From contig JARWIR010000002.1 in assembly GCA_029959085.1 (NCBI GenBank), forward strand, positions 37,287,733 to 37,351,732: a stretch of 64,000 bases of DNA, in the 5' to 3' direction. The position numbers and the translations under genes are program-made. Under the pieces are notes generated by a model, which saw only the letters and a program-made list of their open reading frames with translations, was not told the origin of the DNA and ran no database searches. Source of the stretch: Nemophila menziesii. Its lineage: Eukaryota > Streptophyta > Magnoliopsida > Boraginales > Hydrophyllaceae. This document shows positions 24,097 through 36,077 of the stretch, piece by piece. Every line of letters begins with the position of its first letter. Positions within the stretch are counted from its first letter, which is position 1.

Positions 24097-25874
24097 TGAT
24101 GTCTCCCTATTTGTTCTAATTATTAGCCCTTTGGAGACATCCTTTTAAGTGAATAAATGACTTATTTGATATACTTTTAGGCTTATTTGATCATATTCCA
24201 CTTTCTTCTCCTGGAAATTAACTATTTGCAGAATTTGAGCTTTTGTGCGTAATTTAACTATTTTTATGCAAAGTTAATTGGTTCTTGAATTTCATGAAAG
24301 ACCAATCCAAGGAGAAGAAGTGAGAATTAAAGTCTTAGTGTATTTTAGAGTGTTAGGAAATGAGTTTTACTCGAGTTTCTTTTTTCAGAGTGCATTTTCC
24401 TATTTCTATTTCTATTTCTTGATTTATTTATTTATTCTTTTTAAGCGTATGCGGTTTAATTATTTATTTATTGTGAAGATTTAAAAGATATATGGTCATT
24501 ACTTAGAGACCAAGTCAAGATAAGGAATTAAAGGAACGAAGATTTACATGGAAATAAGAAGATTAAGGAAAGATATATGCAAAGAAGGAAAAGATAAAGC
24601 TGCCTTATGAATCTGAAATTCCAGCCACGTTTCAAAGATAAGTCCATAACTAAAGATTAGCTATGAATCTGGACGATTGGTCTGCACCAATAGAAAGCTC
24701 TTTCCAAGACAAGCAGTTTCATATATTGGAATTTCTCAAACGGATAAGTATTGAGAAAGATATGACCAAATCAAATCAGCAGCAAAATCTTACCTTTCTT
24801 AGAATTTAGGGTTACGAATTTAAGAGTTCTTAACTTATCTTCCACTCCAAGTAAATTCGACCTAGGGTTCCCTAACACCTATAAATACACCCCTTAACCT
24901 CCTCTTTTCACAAACTTCAGAGAATTACACAAGAGGCTTAAGGTTTTCAAGTCAGAGCAAGAAGGCAAGGAGAAGCTAGTGCTGGAGGAATACTGTTCTT
25001 CCATCAGCAGTCATCCTACACTTTAGGTTAGTAATTTATCTTTTGTACTTGAACATGAACTCCTTTTATTTAATGTTAGTCTTTAATTTTCTTATGAGCT
25101 AAATTTCTTTATACTTGAGAATCGCATTAAAAGGATGAACCTTAATTAATTAATCTATGTTTTGAATTTGGGATTGTTTAGATTTAAACTGAATTGAGTT
25201 TTATATATTGGATATTACTTTGTTTTCATTACTAATTCTTTTAGGAACAACTAGAATTAGCTGTTAGTATTTGAGCTATTCACTTTAGTGGCGAAGTGAT
25301 CATCCGACAGGGGGGTTTGAATACAGATCTAGGTAATACCCGTGTAATGTCCGTTATTGACCGACATGCTTAACTAGTTACATAGCCAATGAGGTAAAAT
25401 CATATCATCCGAAGAGGCATATTCGACCATACAGGTGTTTATGATGCTTTAGGATAGCTCCTAGGTCCACCCGACAGGGGGCTAAGAGATATTAGAGTCC
25501 CGACTAATATTATAATTCCAATTCTACCCCCTAAACATAGTATAGATTATATTGATTAAGTGGATTCCTTGCGAGACTCAAGTATCTCTCTTATCTGAAG
25601 TTAGTCATTTATTTGCTTTATTTCCTTTCTGTTAATTTAATTTTAGTCTTTACTTTATTTGCATCTTTTAATTTATAAATACCAACCAAAAATTCTTATC
25701 TTTTATTTTCTGTTTAGCAATTATTCTTACTACTTGATTAATATTTGGGTTGAACCTAATCCCTCCCTGAGAACGAACTTGATTATCATATATTACTTGG
25801 GACAACCGTAGACTTGCGGTTAAGTGGTTCCTCTTTATTTATCGCTTTATTTTATAACACCCTAGGACCCACCA
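24097..25874 (+). repeat. Solo LTR, 1778 bp, inserted in the F-box gene
   Basis: Termini are TGATGTCTCC and GGACCCACCA, flanked by AACCT (24092-24096) and AACAT (25875-25879), a one-mismatch 5-bp TSD. It has no coding region or internal element sequence. A TATA box (TATAAATA, 24880-24887) divides it into a U3 of about 0.8 kb and a long R/U5. Two CCGACAGGGG motifs (near 25311 and 25467) and the GGGACAACCGTAGACTTGCGG-like tail recur in the LTRs at 50840, 59112 and partly at 1-236 and 63.9 kb. The lineage is probably Ty3 (Tat/Ogre-like tail), but without an internal region this is uncertain. Confidence 0.88.
24880..24887 (+). promoter_or_regulatory. LTR TATA box
   Basis: TATAAATA in an ACCTATAAATACACC context, conserved at the matching place in the three minus-strand relatives (51823-51830, 60106-60113, 62419-62426). 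Confidence 0.65.
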
Positions 25875-26307
25875 AACATTTAGGTATAATTTACCCTTTC
25901 CGCCATTACTCTTAGATCATCTATATAGATTCACTAAAGGGGTTAGAAACATGTTATAAAAAAGGGAACACAACCCTCTGACAAAGTTTGACCTCTCCGT
26001 GAGAAGAGATGTGGACCCAAATTTTCTACAAGATTGCATTGTCTATGCATTGAATTACAATGTCAAACAGTTAAAAATTTGTGCATTATGCGCTCCATTA
26101 AAGTTTCCAGGTGTATTTTTTGCTTGCAAGTCATTAATTTTGCTAAAGCTAAGCAATGTGGTATGCAATAGTACTGAACTCCCAAGTTTATTTCCACTGA
26201 ATTTGAAGGTCCTTAGACTTAGTAGGTTTATATTGCCAAACAAGAACAAGGATTTTTTCTCTGGGTATAGCAATCTCGAGACTTTACACTACTTATATTC
26301 TGGATAT

Positions 26308-26690
26308 TTACCGACGTAATATATGTAGTAAATTAATCAAGAATCCACCTCCACGTAATAGATCTAACTCCTTCCTTGAACTTCCATCAAGGATTTTATA
26401 GAACATGGACAATTGTTGATCTTCTAAGTATCCATGATCTAGAACTCGCCTTAAACATAATTGAAATCTTGTCCAACATTCCCCTGCTAACTCATATTGC
26501 CCTTGACGGAATGATGTCAGTTCTAGTTGCGCATTTAATCTCACATTTCTCAGATAATATCGATCAAAAATTATTGTTGGTATCATCTCATGTAGTGATT
26601 TGATCTCGTAGTTGTTGATCAAACCACTCACTCGCTGCATCTATGAGGAAAAATGGAAACATCGCGAGATACATATGTTATCGTGTCACA
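26308..26690 (-). pseudogene. Ty3/Gypsy gag fragment
   Basis: The minus strand reads a retrotransposon gag signature: FPFFLIDAASEWFDQQLRD, ITTW, LTSFRQGQYELAGECWTRFQ, and a FYKILDGSSRKELD stretch equivalent to the FYNGL..TR..LD motif of plant Ty3 gag. There is a frame change near 26590. No protease, RT or LTR is attached. It lies end to end with the truncated F-box pseudogene and probably marks the breakpoint that removed its 3' part. Confidence 0.75.
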
Positions 26691-26699
26691 CCTTGCATG

Positions 26700-27437
26700 A
26701 TGTACGAATCTTAACCTTCAAAACCGAATCTAAATAAGTTTAACATATAAAAATCCAAAACCGTACCGAAACCGAATGGTTATAAGACTTAAAAACCGAA
26801 ACTGAAACCAATTAAAAGAATTAAAAGAATAGAAACCGAAAAAAAAACCCGGACCAAACCATTTTACTCAAATTTCTTTGAATTCAATTTAAAAACGTTA
26901 TATTATTAAAATTTAAACTATAGATAATTCATATCATAAACGAATTTACTAATTTATACCTTTCTTTCTTTTTTGGTCTGAATATATTAACTTATATAGT
27001 ATTTTATTTATTTTTCATAAACTTATACCACATATGAAGGAAACATTCCACTGTATTTTTATTTCTAGATATTGTACCTACATTATTTTTCTAGTCAACA
27101 ATTCAGAAATGAAAAAAAATCAGTTTGTCAACATTACAGTAGTTTCGAAAAAAAGCACTACATTAAAAAAATATTGAAAATAGTAAATCTGTTTTTCAAC
27201 ATTAAAGTAGTTTAAAAAAACACTAAATTATTCTTTTTATATATGTAATTTAAGATAAACGGTTTTTCGGTTTTCAGTTTTATTTTATACCTAAACCACA
27301 ACCTAACAGTCTTAACCACAATTACATTTTGTAAAATCATAACCTAATAATTTTACCCACTGTCACATATTCGGTTTGTAATCGATTCGGTTATCCGTCG
27401 GTTTTGGCTTTAAATCCGAACCGTTGCCATCCCTAAC
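26700..27437. repeat. Possible non-autonomous DNA transposon (hAT-like end)
   Basis: The right end on the minus strand reads TAGGGATGGCAACGG, the terminal consensus I associate with plant hAT-type MITEs, followed by repeated AAACCGA-type strings. Similar CCGAAACCGAA strings lie at 26720-26850 on the plus strand, giving an inverted arrangement. I could not define the left terminus or an 8-bp TSD, and no transposase is present. Confidence 0.35.
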
Positions 27438-28039
27438 TGAAAAGGCAAATTAATAGGCTACCAACAAAATCTTCTTCATATACTAATTCACTAAATGCTT
27501 AATAATTACTATCATATATTGAAATGAGAAAAAAATTATAATTGTTGTGATCGAAAGAAAGAATTAAGAAAAAATAATGAGAACAAGATAATGTGAATAT
27601 CACAAATATTTTGAAATAAAGGGAAAGTTGTTAATCCATTGCGAATCAAAAAAAAAAATCGGCCGCATACCACTGGTAAGAAATAATGGTAAATTTTAAT
27701 TTCTTATTTATCCAAAATTACTTCTCCAAAAATGTTGATTCGGTTGTAACTGTATAATCGCAAACTCTAGCTCTATTTTTATCATATCACCTGATTTAAT
27801 AATACATAACATTAAAACCCCTATTAATGATAGTGGATAAAAAAAGAGAAAATCAAACTCACATTGTAATACAAACTATCGAAATACTTACATTCTTTAA
27901 TATATTCTTCTCTTCTTAGGAGGAAGTGGCCCGTTCATTTCTCTCTTTTCACGAGGAAAAAATATCCCCCAAAAGTAGAGCTCCTTGTTCAATCCTAGGT
28001 GAAAATTTAGTCCAAAAGTAATTAAGGTAAAATTTTAGA

Positions 28040-29130
28040 AGCTTATGATATAACAATATAAGAGATGAGAGGGCTCACTCTGACGATCCTCACGCAAGAG
28101 GGTAGAAGGATTTAATATTAGTTTGACATCGTCTTGCAAGCATGTTCCCATTATCAACTTCTCTCTTGCTAAATCCTCCAACAAGTAAAAGACATTTCAT
28201 TATATAAACAATAATGATTTGATATGGATGGAATACATATTAATATGGATAGATAGATACCTCTTAATTTGATCATAGAGAAGTATACTCCAGTCTGATC
28301 AACATGCGGGCAAATTCCTTGGTTCTTGTAGTAATCTTGGCGTGAAATCAGTTCAAACTCCAACACTTTAGGAATTTTCCTTACTAAACAATATATCTTC
28401 TCTCGAGTTATGCACGGAGTATGAGCATTTATACCATCAAATAGTCCTTCGTGCTTGGGACTATTGAGGATCTTGTAACTTCCCATTGATTAAAGTAAAT
28501 AACTAATGAACACAAATATTTACCATACAAATTACATTTCTATACATGTTAATAGATTGTATAGAAAATCATAATGGGTTTTAATTTTTTCTTAACACAT
28601 ATATTGTAAAATAAATTATAGGGAAAAAAACATGTTTATTACCTCCATGAATAATTTATAGCAAGACTAAGTAAATATCAGAAAAATTCATATTGATCAT
28701 CAAACTTGCCTACATAAAACCCAAACTCAAAGAGTTTTCCATATACTAGCCATAGGAAACCAAAATAAGCAAAAGGAAACAGGTCTAGTAAGTAAATAAT
28801 ATAGAATTACCTGGGCCTAAAACATGATGAGATGATGTCAGATGTGGTTGGGGCTCTATTTCCTTTTCTAACATTGTTTCAGTTGTTTTTACCTCTCCCA
28901 TAGTTTTGAGGTCATTCTCAGACTATTCCATTTGAACATGTTTCTCCTCTAGAGTTGGTTAAACATCTGATTTCCCTTTATATATAAACCAACATCAACA
29001 AATTTTATATGAAACAATACCAAGGTGAATTTATAGTTTTTGGAAAGAGCATATAATTAGATGCGAGTCAATAAATATATAATTACTTACGCTTAGACTT
29101 CATTTGAACACATGTTTTACACATCCATTT
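28040..29130 (-). pseudogene. AIPP2-like (PHD/SPOC-like) pseudogene, copy 1
   Basis: Paralogue of 43351-45290. Readable parts: a linker near 28990-28800; a 24-nt microexon near 28660 (ending SWR); 28490-28260 (GSYKILNSPKHEGLFDGINA, KIPKVLEFELISRQDYY), which matches the core of the AIPP2-type SPOC-like domain; and a last exon near 28190-28040. Defects relative to copy 2: a one-base deletion near 28275 at the VYFxYD motif; a loss of about 31-36 bases near 28186 that removes the last acceptor site; and a 0.93-kb deletion that removes the PHD region and the first exons, bringing the promoter-like block at 29130-29236 next to the linker. Not functional. Confidence 0.65.
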
Positions 29131-29250
29131 TACAGATAGTGTGAGAATTTTATTATGGCAGAGAGGAGAAGAAACGGTGATACTATGGTGTAGAGAAAAG
29201 GTGGGGTCTATAAAAAGAAGGGTTACGTATGAAGATTGTTGGATATATTG

Positions 29251-32200
29251 TGAAGTATATTGTCTTATTGGACTAGCTTAATGTGTTTATTTACCAAGTC
29301 AGGCTTTCTATTTCTTGATGGGTTGAGTACTTATAGACTTTTGTACAAGGCCCATATGATTTATTATATAAAACTGAGTTAAATCTCAATTACTTATTTT
29401 GATCACTTTAGACGGCTCATATTAGAATTCTAAGCACTTCATTTAGAAAAAGTTCTTCTTCAAACTTCAACTCATTCTCTTGTTCTTTAGTTTTTCAGTC
29501 TTCTGTTGGGTCTTTTCAGAAATAAGCTTGGTAATTACCTTCAAGATTTATTAGAGTGTTGAAATCTTTTTTAAGAATTTGTATAATCTAAATATTTTCT
29601 TGATTAGTTATCCAACGTATTTGGTTTGTGTAGTTTATATTAGTTGATAGCTTGAGGGTTTCAGTTTGATTCATTGAATATTGTTGAGTAACAAGTGTAT
29701 TACAATTATTATAGTTGACGACGCTTCTTTCACTGTAACTCAACGTGGACGTAGACAATTTGTTGAACCAAGATAAACCTTTGTGATCTTTATTTTATGT
29801 TTTAAATATTTTCTAAAACTATTTAGATACTCAAATCTTGCATCCAAACTTTTTACAATAGTGGTATCAGAGCTTGTTTAAATCTCTTAATCAAGATATT
29901 AAAGCTGATTTAACTTAATTTAATTTTCAGGGTTTCTGATTTGGTGTTTCTAGGTTCTTGAAAATCTTTAAATATTTTTCAAAAGTTCTCGTATATTCCA
30001 ATTTCCTTGGAGAGTTTTATTTTCCGAGATTTTGTGGGTTTATAAACACGTAATTTCAAAAGTATTTCATACTTTATAGTTTCTCCTTAACATTTAGTAC
30101 AAAACTATACTTTGTATTGTCCTAATGGCTACACTCGTAATGAAATGTTAGTCTATGATGGAATAATTGAGTTTTGTGTTTCGCAGAAAAAAATCATAAG
30201 GTCAAACATGCATTGATTAAGGACATAAAACTATGGCCTAAAGATCACCTGGACAAAGACGAAGAAATAAATGAAGAGGCGTTCAATATATTGTTCTTTA
30301 ACCTGTCCGATTCGTTTTTAAGAAAAGTAGGCGGATATGAAACTACACTTGAACTCTAGGGTAAGATTGGCTCTTTCTATTCTACTAAGTCTTTACCCAG
30401 CTTGACTTTCTTAAAAGGTTCTTTGTGTATCTATAAAATGGAAGTGTGTAAATTTGTGGGAGATAACATTGATGAGTTTTTCAAAAATTACCTTAATATT
30501 AAATGGTATCTGAGAGTTTAGATGTTATGAGTAAATTCATGGTTATTCTCAACTCAAATCCTGATTCTCATTAAGTAGTTAAAGAGTAATTTCAATATGC
30601 GAGTATTGCCCCTACTTTTGACTAAGTTATTGTTGCCTTAAAAACCAGAGAAAATGAATTTAAACTAAGTAGAAGAACTGGCTCAAACTTGTTTATTAAA
30701 CGAAGTATAGATGTTACACATGTCCCAGAAACAAATCAAACAAGAAAACATTTAATAATAATAAAACTAAGTCTATAGAAACTAAAAAATATTTTCATTG
30801 TGGTAAAGTTGGACATTTAAAGAAAAATTGTTTTAAATTGAAAACAAATTGACTCTTGGTTATAATGAATTTAATGTAGTATGCATGCCTAAGATAGATG
30901 CTGATGTATGTGAAGTTCTAAATGTCACTGATAAGTCTAGTCATATTAATTGGATACTTGATTCTGATTTCACCTTTCATATGTGTCCTTTATCTGAATT
31001 ATTGCATGATCTTGTTAAAACTAGTAACGGAAAATTGATCAAACTGAAAATGTGATGATAAGGGTGTTGGTAAGATAAAACTGATAATGTATAATGGAAA
31101 AATTGATTACTTTGACAAATGTTAGATATATACCTGAATTGAAAAGGGATTTGATTTCTTTGGGTGTGTGTCTGAAGTGTCTGAGGGTAACATTCATGTA
31201 TATAGGAATTTTAAGCTTTTGTTTTTTGGTACTAGGTGTTCAGATTTGTATGTTCTCAATGAAAATCGTAATTCTTATTTATCTAATGTTGTTATGAGAC
31301 CAAAAGCTACTATAAAATGACACCTTATGCTTGGGCATATGAGCCAACATGGGCTCACTTTTATAAGCAAAAATGGATTCTTTAGTAAGAACTTACTTTT
31401 TTATTTATCTTTATGTGAGAACTGTGTCTTGACTAAGCAACACATGAAAAAGTTGAAGGTGAGGTGCACCTACCCCAGACTACCTAGAGTGTGTTTATAC
31501 TGACTTATGGGCCCTAAAAGGTGTGATTCACTTGGTAACTTTAAATATTGTTTGAATTTTATGGATGATTTTAGTAGAAGGGTTGGGACATTTTTCTTCA
31601 AAACAAAAGTTGAAACTTTTTCTAAAATCAAAGAATACAATTTTTTTAGAACTGATAATTGGCTTGAGTTTTGTAATGAACAGTTTGAACTTTTTCCTAA
31701 ACAAAATGGTATTTTGAAACATATAATTGTTAGAAAAAACCCTCAACAAAATAGGGTTGCTGAGAGATTAAACAGAACTCCTTTAGAAAAAGTTAGAATC
31801 CTTTTATTTAGATCTGGTTTACCAAAAAATCTTTTTAGTGTAACTTATTTGATAAATATGGGTCTCAATAGATCCATTGACTTCAAATCCCATATGGAAG
31901 TCTGGACTGGCAATACGCCTAACCTGTCTCACTTAAGAGTTTTTGGAGGTGCATCTTATGCTCACACTAAGTATGGTAAACTTGACCACATATCCATCAA
32001 ATGTATTATGTTGGGTTATCCACAACAACATGAGGTGAAAGGTTATAGATTATGGGATAAAACTGCTTGTGGGTTTAAAGTTTATTTATGTAGAGATTTT
32101 ATATTTGACGAGTTAACATTTCCTTGCTAGAATCTTATAGATACATGTAATGATGTTTTTCCTGAACTAACTATTGAGACTGTGGAATATGAATTTGAGG

Positions 32201-33850
32201 TGGAGCACCTTAACCTGGACAATCAGATAAATCTTCTACCAGATGCCATCAAGTGGATCAACCCCAAGGACATGTAAATGATGAAGATGTTGAGCAGCCT
32301 TATGGACCTGAAGCTGAGGAAGCTGATGAGTCAAAAGTAGAAGGTCTTCAACACTATACTGGTTTAACTGCTGCAGTTGAGATGAGGGATTCTAGGCCTT
32401 ATTCTTATTTTGATGCTATAAATTCTGAGGATTGAAAATTACGGGTAATGTTATGAATAAAGAATTAAGTTCCATATTACTTAATAATACTTGAACTTTA
32501 GTTGTTAAACCTATCTAAACTAGTCGAATGTAATTGGTTTAATAAACTTAAAGAAGGTTGTTCAGAAACTAACCCAGCTAGGTATTAGGCTAGACTAGTT
32601 GCTAAGGGATATACTAAAAGGGAAGGCGTTGAATTTACTTAAATTTTCTCTCATGCGATTGAATTCAAAACTTTTAGAATTACGTTAGCATATGCAACCC
32701 GTTTTAACCTTGAATTTTAGCAGTTGGATGTTAAGACAACTTTCTTGCACGGTGATCTTGAGAAAACTATTTACATAAGGTAGCCTAAAGGCTACCATGA
32801 TTCCAAGTTGCCTGATCATGTATGTATTTTGAAAAGAAAAATCCTTATATAGATTAAAATAGTCCCCAAGGAAGTGGTATAAGAGGTTTACTTCTTAGTG
32901 TTGTCCCTTGGATTTAAAAGATCGCAACATGATGCGTGTTTTTACTTTACATGGCAAGAAAGGTGTGCGTTTTACGTTCTTTTATATGTTGAAAATATGT
33001 TGATTATATGAAATACTCTGTCTTATATAAATAAACAGAAAAATGTTTTAAAATATGAATTTGATAGGTAGGATTTAGGAAATGCTAGTTTCTAAGTTTG
33101 GTAATTTGAATTGCAAAAATATACAGATTCCTTTGGAAGGTCACTTTGTTTTGACTAAACAGTTGTGCCTTAAGACCCAGTCTGATTTTTTGAAAATAGA
33201 AACCATTCCTTATTGTAATATTATGGGATTTCTTATGTATTACATGATTCACATTAAACCTGATTTATCTTTCTCTATCTCTTGACTTAGTAGATGTATG
33301 TCAAGTCCTGGATATGGTCATTAGTTGGAAATAAAGCATGTTTTGGCATATGTAAATTCTACTTTAAATGTGAGTCTGATCTATGATAATCTTAAATGTT
33401 CGTGAGCTGATTGGTTATGTAGTTACAAATTTTGCTGGATGTAGGGACTCTAGAATGTCCACTACTTCCTACTATTTCATCTTGGGGCAAAATTGTATTT
33501 CTTGGAAGTCTCAATTACAACCACGGTTGGCTCTTTCAACAACTGAGTTAGAATATGTTGCAATTACTGATTGCTTAAAAGAAGCTATTTGTCTTGAGAA
33601 TATCTTTAGAGAGGTTAAGTTGGTTAAAGGTTTTTTTTTAATATTTTCGGATAGTCAAAGTTTTTGAGTAAAAATCGTGTATATCATGAGTTAACTAAAC
33701 ATATTGATGTTAAGTAGTATTTTATTATATATGTATTATTTAATAATGATGTTAAGTTGGAAAATATTGCTTTTGAGTTGAATCCTTTTGATATGGGTAC
33801 TATTTGGGCAATGATGGTGATGTTGATGGTGATGTTACTATAATATTCTC
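29251..33850 (+). pseudogene. Degenerate Copia element B, copy 1 (5' LTR to RNase H)
   Basis: The 5' LTR spans about 29251-29857 (its start is uncertain), with PBS TGGTATCAGAGC at 29862-29873. Then come a gag remnant (30174-30840) with the zinc knuckle CFHCGKVGHLKKNC, a protease motif reading LDSDFTFHM (DSG changed to DSD) near 30955, pre-integrase, integrase (31507-31860, GNF..C..FMDDFSRR), RT (32570-33290, QLDVKTTFLHGDLE) and RNase H (33383-33667, TTELEYVAI). Stops and frameshifts occur throughout. No 3' LTR remains: the 1.75-kb deletion at 34560 removed it. Its insertion is shared with copy 2, so it predates the duplication. Confidence 0.85.
29862..29873 (+). other. Primer-binding site of Copia B copy 1
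   Basis: TGGTATCAGAGC, complementary to initiator-Met tRNA. The matching site in copy 2 is 46190-46201. Confidence 0.85.
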
Positions 33851-34199
33851 AGGTACTAATGACTTAAGCTGATCCTGGCACTACATATCTCAAGGTAGAG
33901 ATTGCCGGATATGGGATGATATTTATTTGTGAAATGTGTATTTTTATATGGGTGAATTATCAATAGGGTCTTAAAGTCCATCTTAGTGCCATAAAAGTAA
34001 CATTCTATTCCTCTCTTCTCCAAAAGGCCTCTAAGATGCCCATTATCATTACTACCCTTATAGTGTATATAAGACAAAAAAAGATTCTTCTCTCTCATCT
34101 ATTACCATTTTTCTCTGTCCTCCCTTATCAATTTTTCTCTTTCCTCCATTATATTTTTTCTCTCTCTACCTCCTTCATTAAGCATCACAACTTTCCAGC

Positions 34200-34410
34200 T
34201 CTGACCACAATTACTGACCACCGCCGAAAAAAGTACTGAGTATCGGAAAAAGTTAATGAGTCACCGGAGAAAATACTGAGTATCAAAAATAGTTACTAAG
34301 TCACCGGAAAAAGTTACTGAACCACCGGAAAAAGTTATTGAGTAACTTTACTAGAGTATGCTCACTGAGTATCGCAAAAATTAATTGAGTTTTTGGAATT
34401 ATAACCGAGT
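34200..34410 (+). repeat. Short irregular repeat, ACTGAGTATC / GTCACCGGAAAAAGTTACT type
   Basis: Five to seven imperfect units alternate between GAGTATCG and GAGTCACCGGAAAAAG-like strings. The matching block in copy 2 is 50690-50840 plus 52588-52640, where the solo LTR landed. Function unknown. Confidence 0.7.
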
Positions 34411-34739
34411 ATTAGGGCAAAAAATAAAAGAAATAGGTGTGTTAAAATGAAATTAATTGTGTATATGGAATTAATCGTTGTTGTTCAATTTTGAGTTAGG
34501 AAAAAAATGTATTAAGCATTATCTAAAAATAATTAGATTCATTAACCAAAAGAAAAAAAGAAAGTCAATGTAGACATATTAATTAAAGGAAAAATACAGT
34601 ATTGTTCTCGAAGATAATAAATTGGAGGACCAATGTCTTTTACCTGTTTAGTGAAAAAATAGAAAAATGTTAACGCACCAACTTGAGATAAATCAAGATA
34701 CATGCCATACTATTATAGAAGGGGTAAGCAACTTACGAA

Positions 34740-35700
34740 GTTTTATGTATTCCTTTGTTGAAATGCCATGACCTAACAACTTTTTCATTTTCATATTTTT
34801 TCTCATACATTATCACTACAATCACGTGCCATAACTTTAGACATTGAACCCAACTTCTGAAGATTCAACTCAACAACCTAGTGTCAGCTTCAATATTCCC
34901 TTCAGGCAAGATTCCAAAACAACGGTCCAAATATTCATATGATGTTCAAAACCATGCACAATCGTCACGGACTTGTAATCCTCATGCTATGGTCACCTCC
35001 AGTGATAGCTAACCTAGTCACATGCCTGTAACTGTTAAGTAGATAACAAGTCTAGCGTGATTGAGAAGAGTATACCAAACCTGCAAATCATAAGTATGTG
35101 ATATTTAAGACACTCAAATAAAAATGACAACTAAAAATACCCTTAAATAGTGAAATAGGATCTTAAATTTAAGTATTAGTGTAGAAAATTATTTTTCTAA
35201 ACCAAATAACATAGGCAATTGATCAAAATCTTCAAAATTTGTTAATTAAATATTGTACATAAATAATCCTATCTAATAAAAATCTTATTTATATATGATA
35301 GATCTATTGTAAATATGATCAATTTTTTTTAAGTATGTACCTTTCTTTTTATTACCTGATGATTTACCGTATGAGCACACCATATTTTCAAAAAATATTC
35401 TTTCGGTTGAAATATCATGATCATCAATCTTTTTGCTGCAAAAGAAAAAAATGATTCAACAACAATTCTAAAAAAATATTCATAATTTTGCACAATATAA
35501 ATTCTCTATAGCATAAACAAAAAATATTTAAATTTCTCAATTTTTAATCCCAAATTCAATAACTAAAACAATTAAATTAACATTTTTGGTAACAAAATTC
35601 AAATTAAAAAAAATGAAATCTTAAATTGATAGACGTAATAAAGAACCTCCTAAAAGAATTTACCTTTTTGCATCAGAACATCAATTTACAAATCTTTAAG
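34740..35700 (-). pseudogene. Gene remnant sharing AIPP2-cluster 5' exons, copy 1
   Basis: Minus strand: an exon-1-like piece near 35690-35665, with a GTAAAT donor and a stop in the start region; an exon-2-like piece at 35440-35360 reading RLMIMIFQPKEYFLKIWCAH or, in another frame, DDHDISTERIF; and an exon-like piece near 34800-34740 (GHGISTKEYI). The same pieces are found in the units at 42.6, 45.2 and 55.6 kb. Upstream (35800-35895) is the promoter-like block common to all units. No PHD or SPOC-like coding follows. Function not assigned. Confidence 0.4.
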
Positions 35701-36077
35701 TTGATTTCCATTTTTTTTCTTCTTCAGGGGGAGAGTGGATGGTAAGTGTTATTGAGATTGATTGTTGATAGTTTGTCTAGGAGTTGCTTTTGTGATATCT
35801 ATGATTGTGTAAGAATTTACTTATTATAGTGAGGGAAAGAAACGGTGAAGAGAAATGGAGAGGTCTACACAAAAGAAGGACCAATATGGTGATGACATGG
35901 CTTGCAGAAAAGGTTTTTTTCTAAAGACGAAGAGTGTTTATACGACGGAGGGGTCTTAATCTGGATCTGGGTTATGTGCGAAACTTCTAGTGGATTACCT
36001 CTTATTTCAGACTACTTTTTAGATCACGTTTGCATCGAAACCGTACACGTGTATAGGATGTCAATACGGGTTTGAGG

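Larger units (their letters stand above)
23916..26319 (+). pseudogene. F-box/LRR (FBD-type) pseudogene split by a solo LTR
   Basis: The 5' part (23916-24096) encodes an F-box: SRLPDIILSHVLSFLDTKSA, then SKRWNRVLANLHV. The 3' part (25875-26319) encodes the next region, with NPLTKFDLSVRRDVD, VKQLKICAL and LRR-like LKLSNVV and LKVLRLSRF. A 1778-bp LTR (24097-25874) sits between them. Taking out the LTR and one TSD copy brings the two parts back into the same frame. Further damage: no ATG (the frame opens at TTG right after a TAA), an in-frame TAA near 25955, and loss of the C-terminal part after 26319, where a Ty3 gag scrap begins. F-box proteins of this class act as SCF ubiquitin ligase adaptors; this copy cannot be functional. 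Confidence 0.85.
27622..36077. repeat. Large duplication, copy 1
   Basis: Direct paralogue of 42929-56064. It contains, in the same order and orientation, an AIPP2-like pseudogene (minus), a degenerate Copia (plus), the ACTGAGTATC/CACCGGAAAAAG repeats, and a second gene remnant (minus). Relative to copy 2 it lacks about 929 bp at 29134 (equivalent 44466-45394), about 1.75 kb at 34560 (equivalent 52785-54535) and the solo LTR. Right homology ends at the minus-strand Copia near 36078. Confidence 0.9.
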
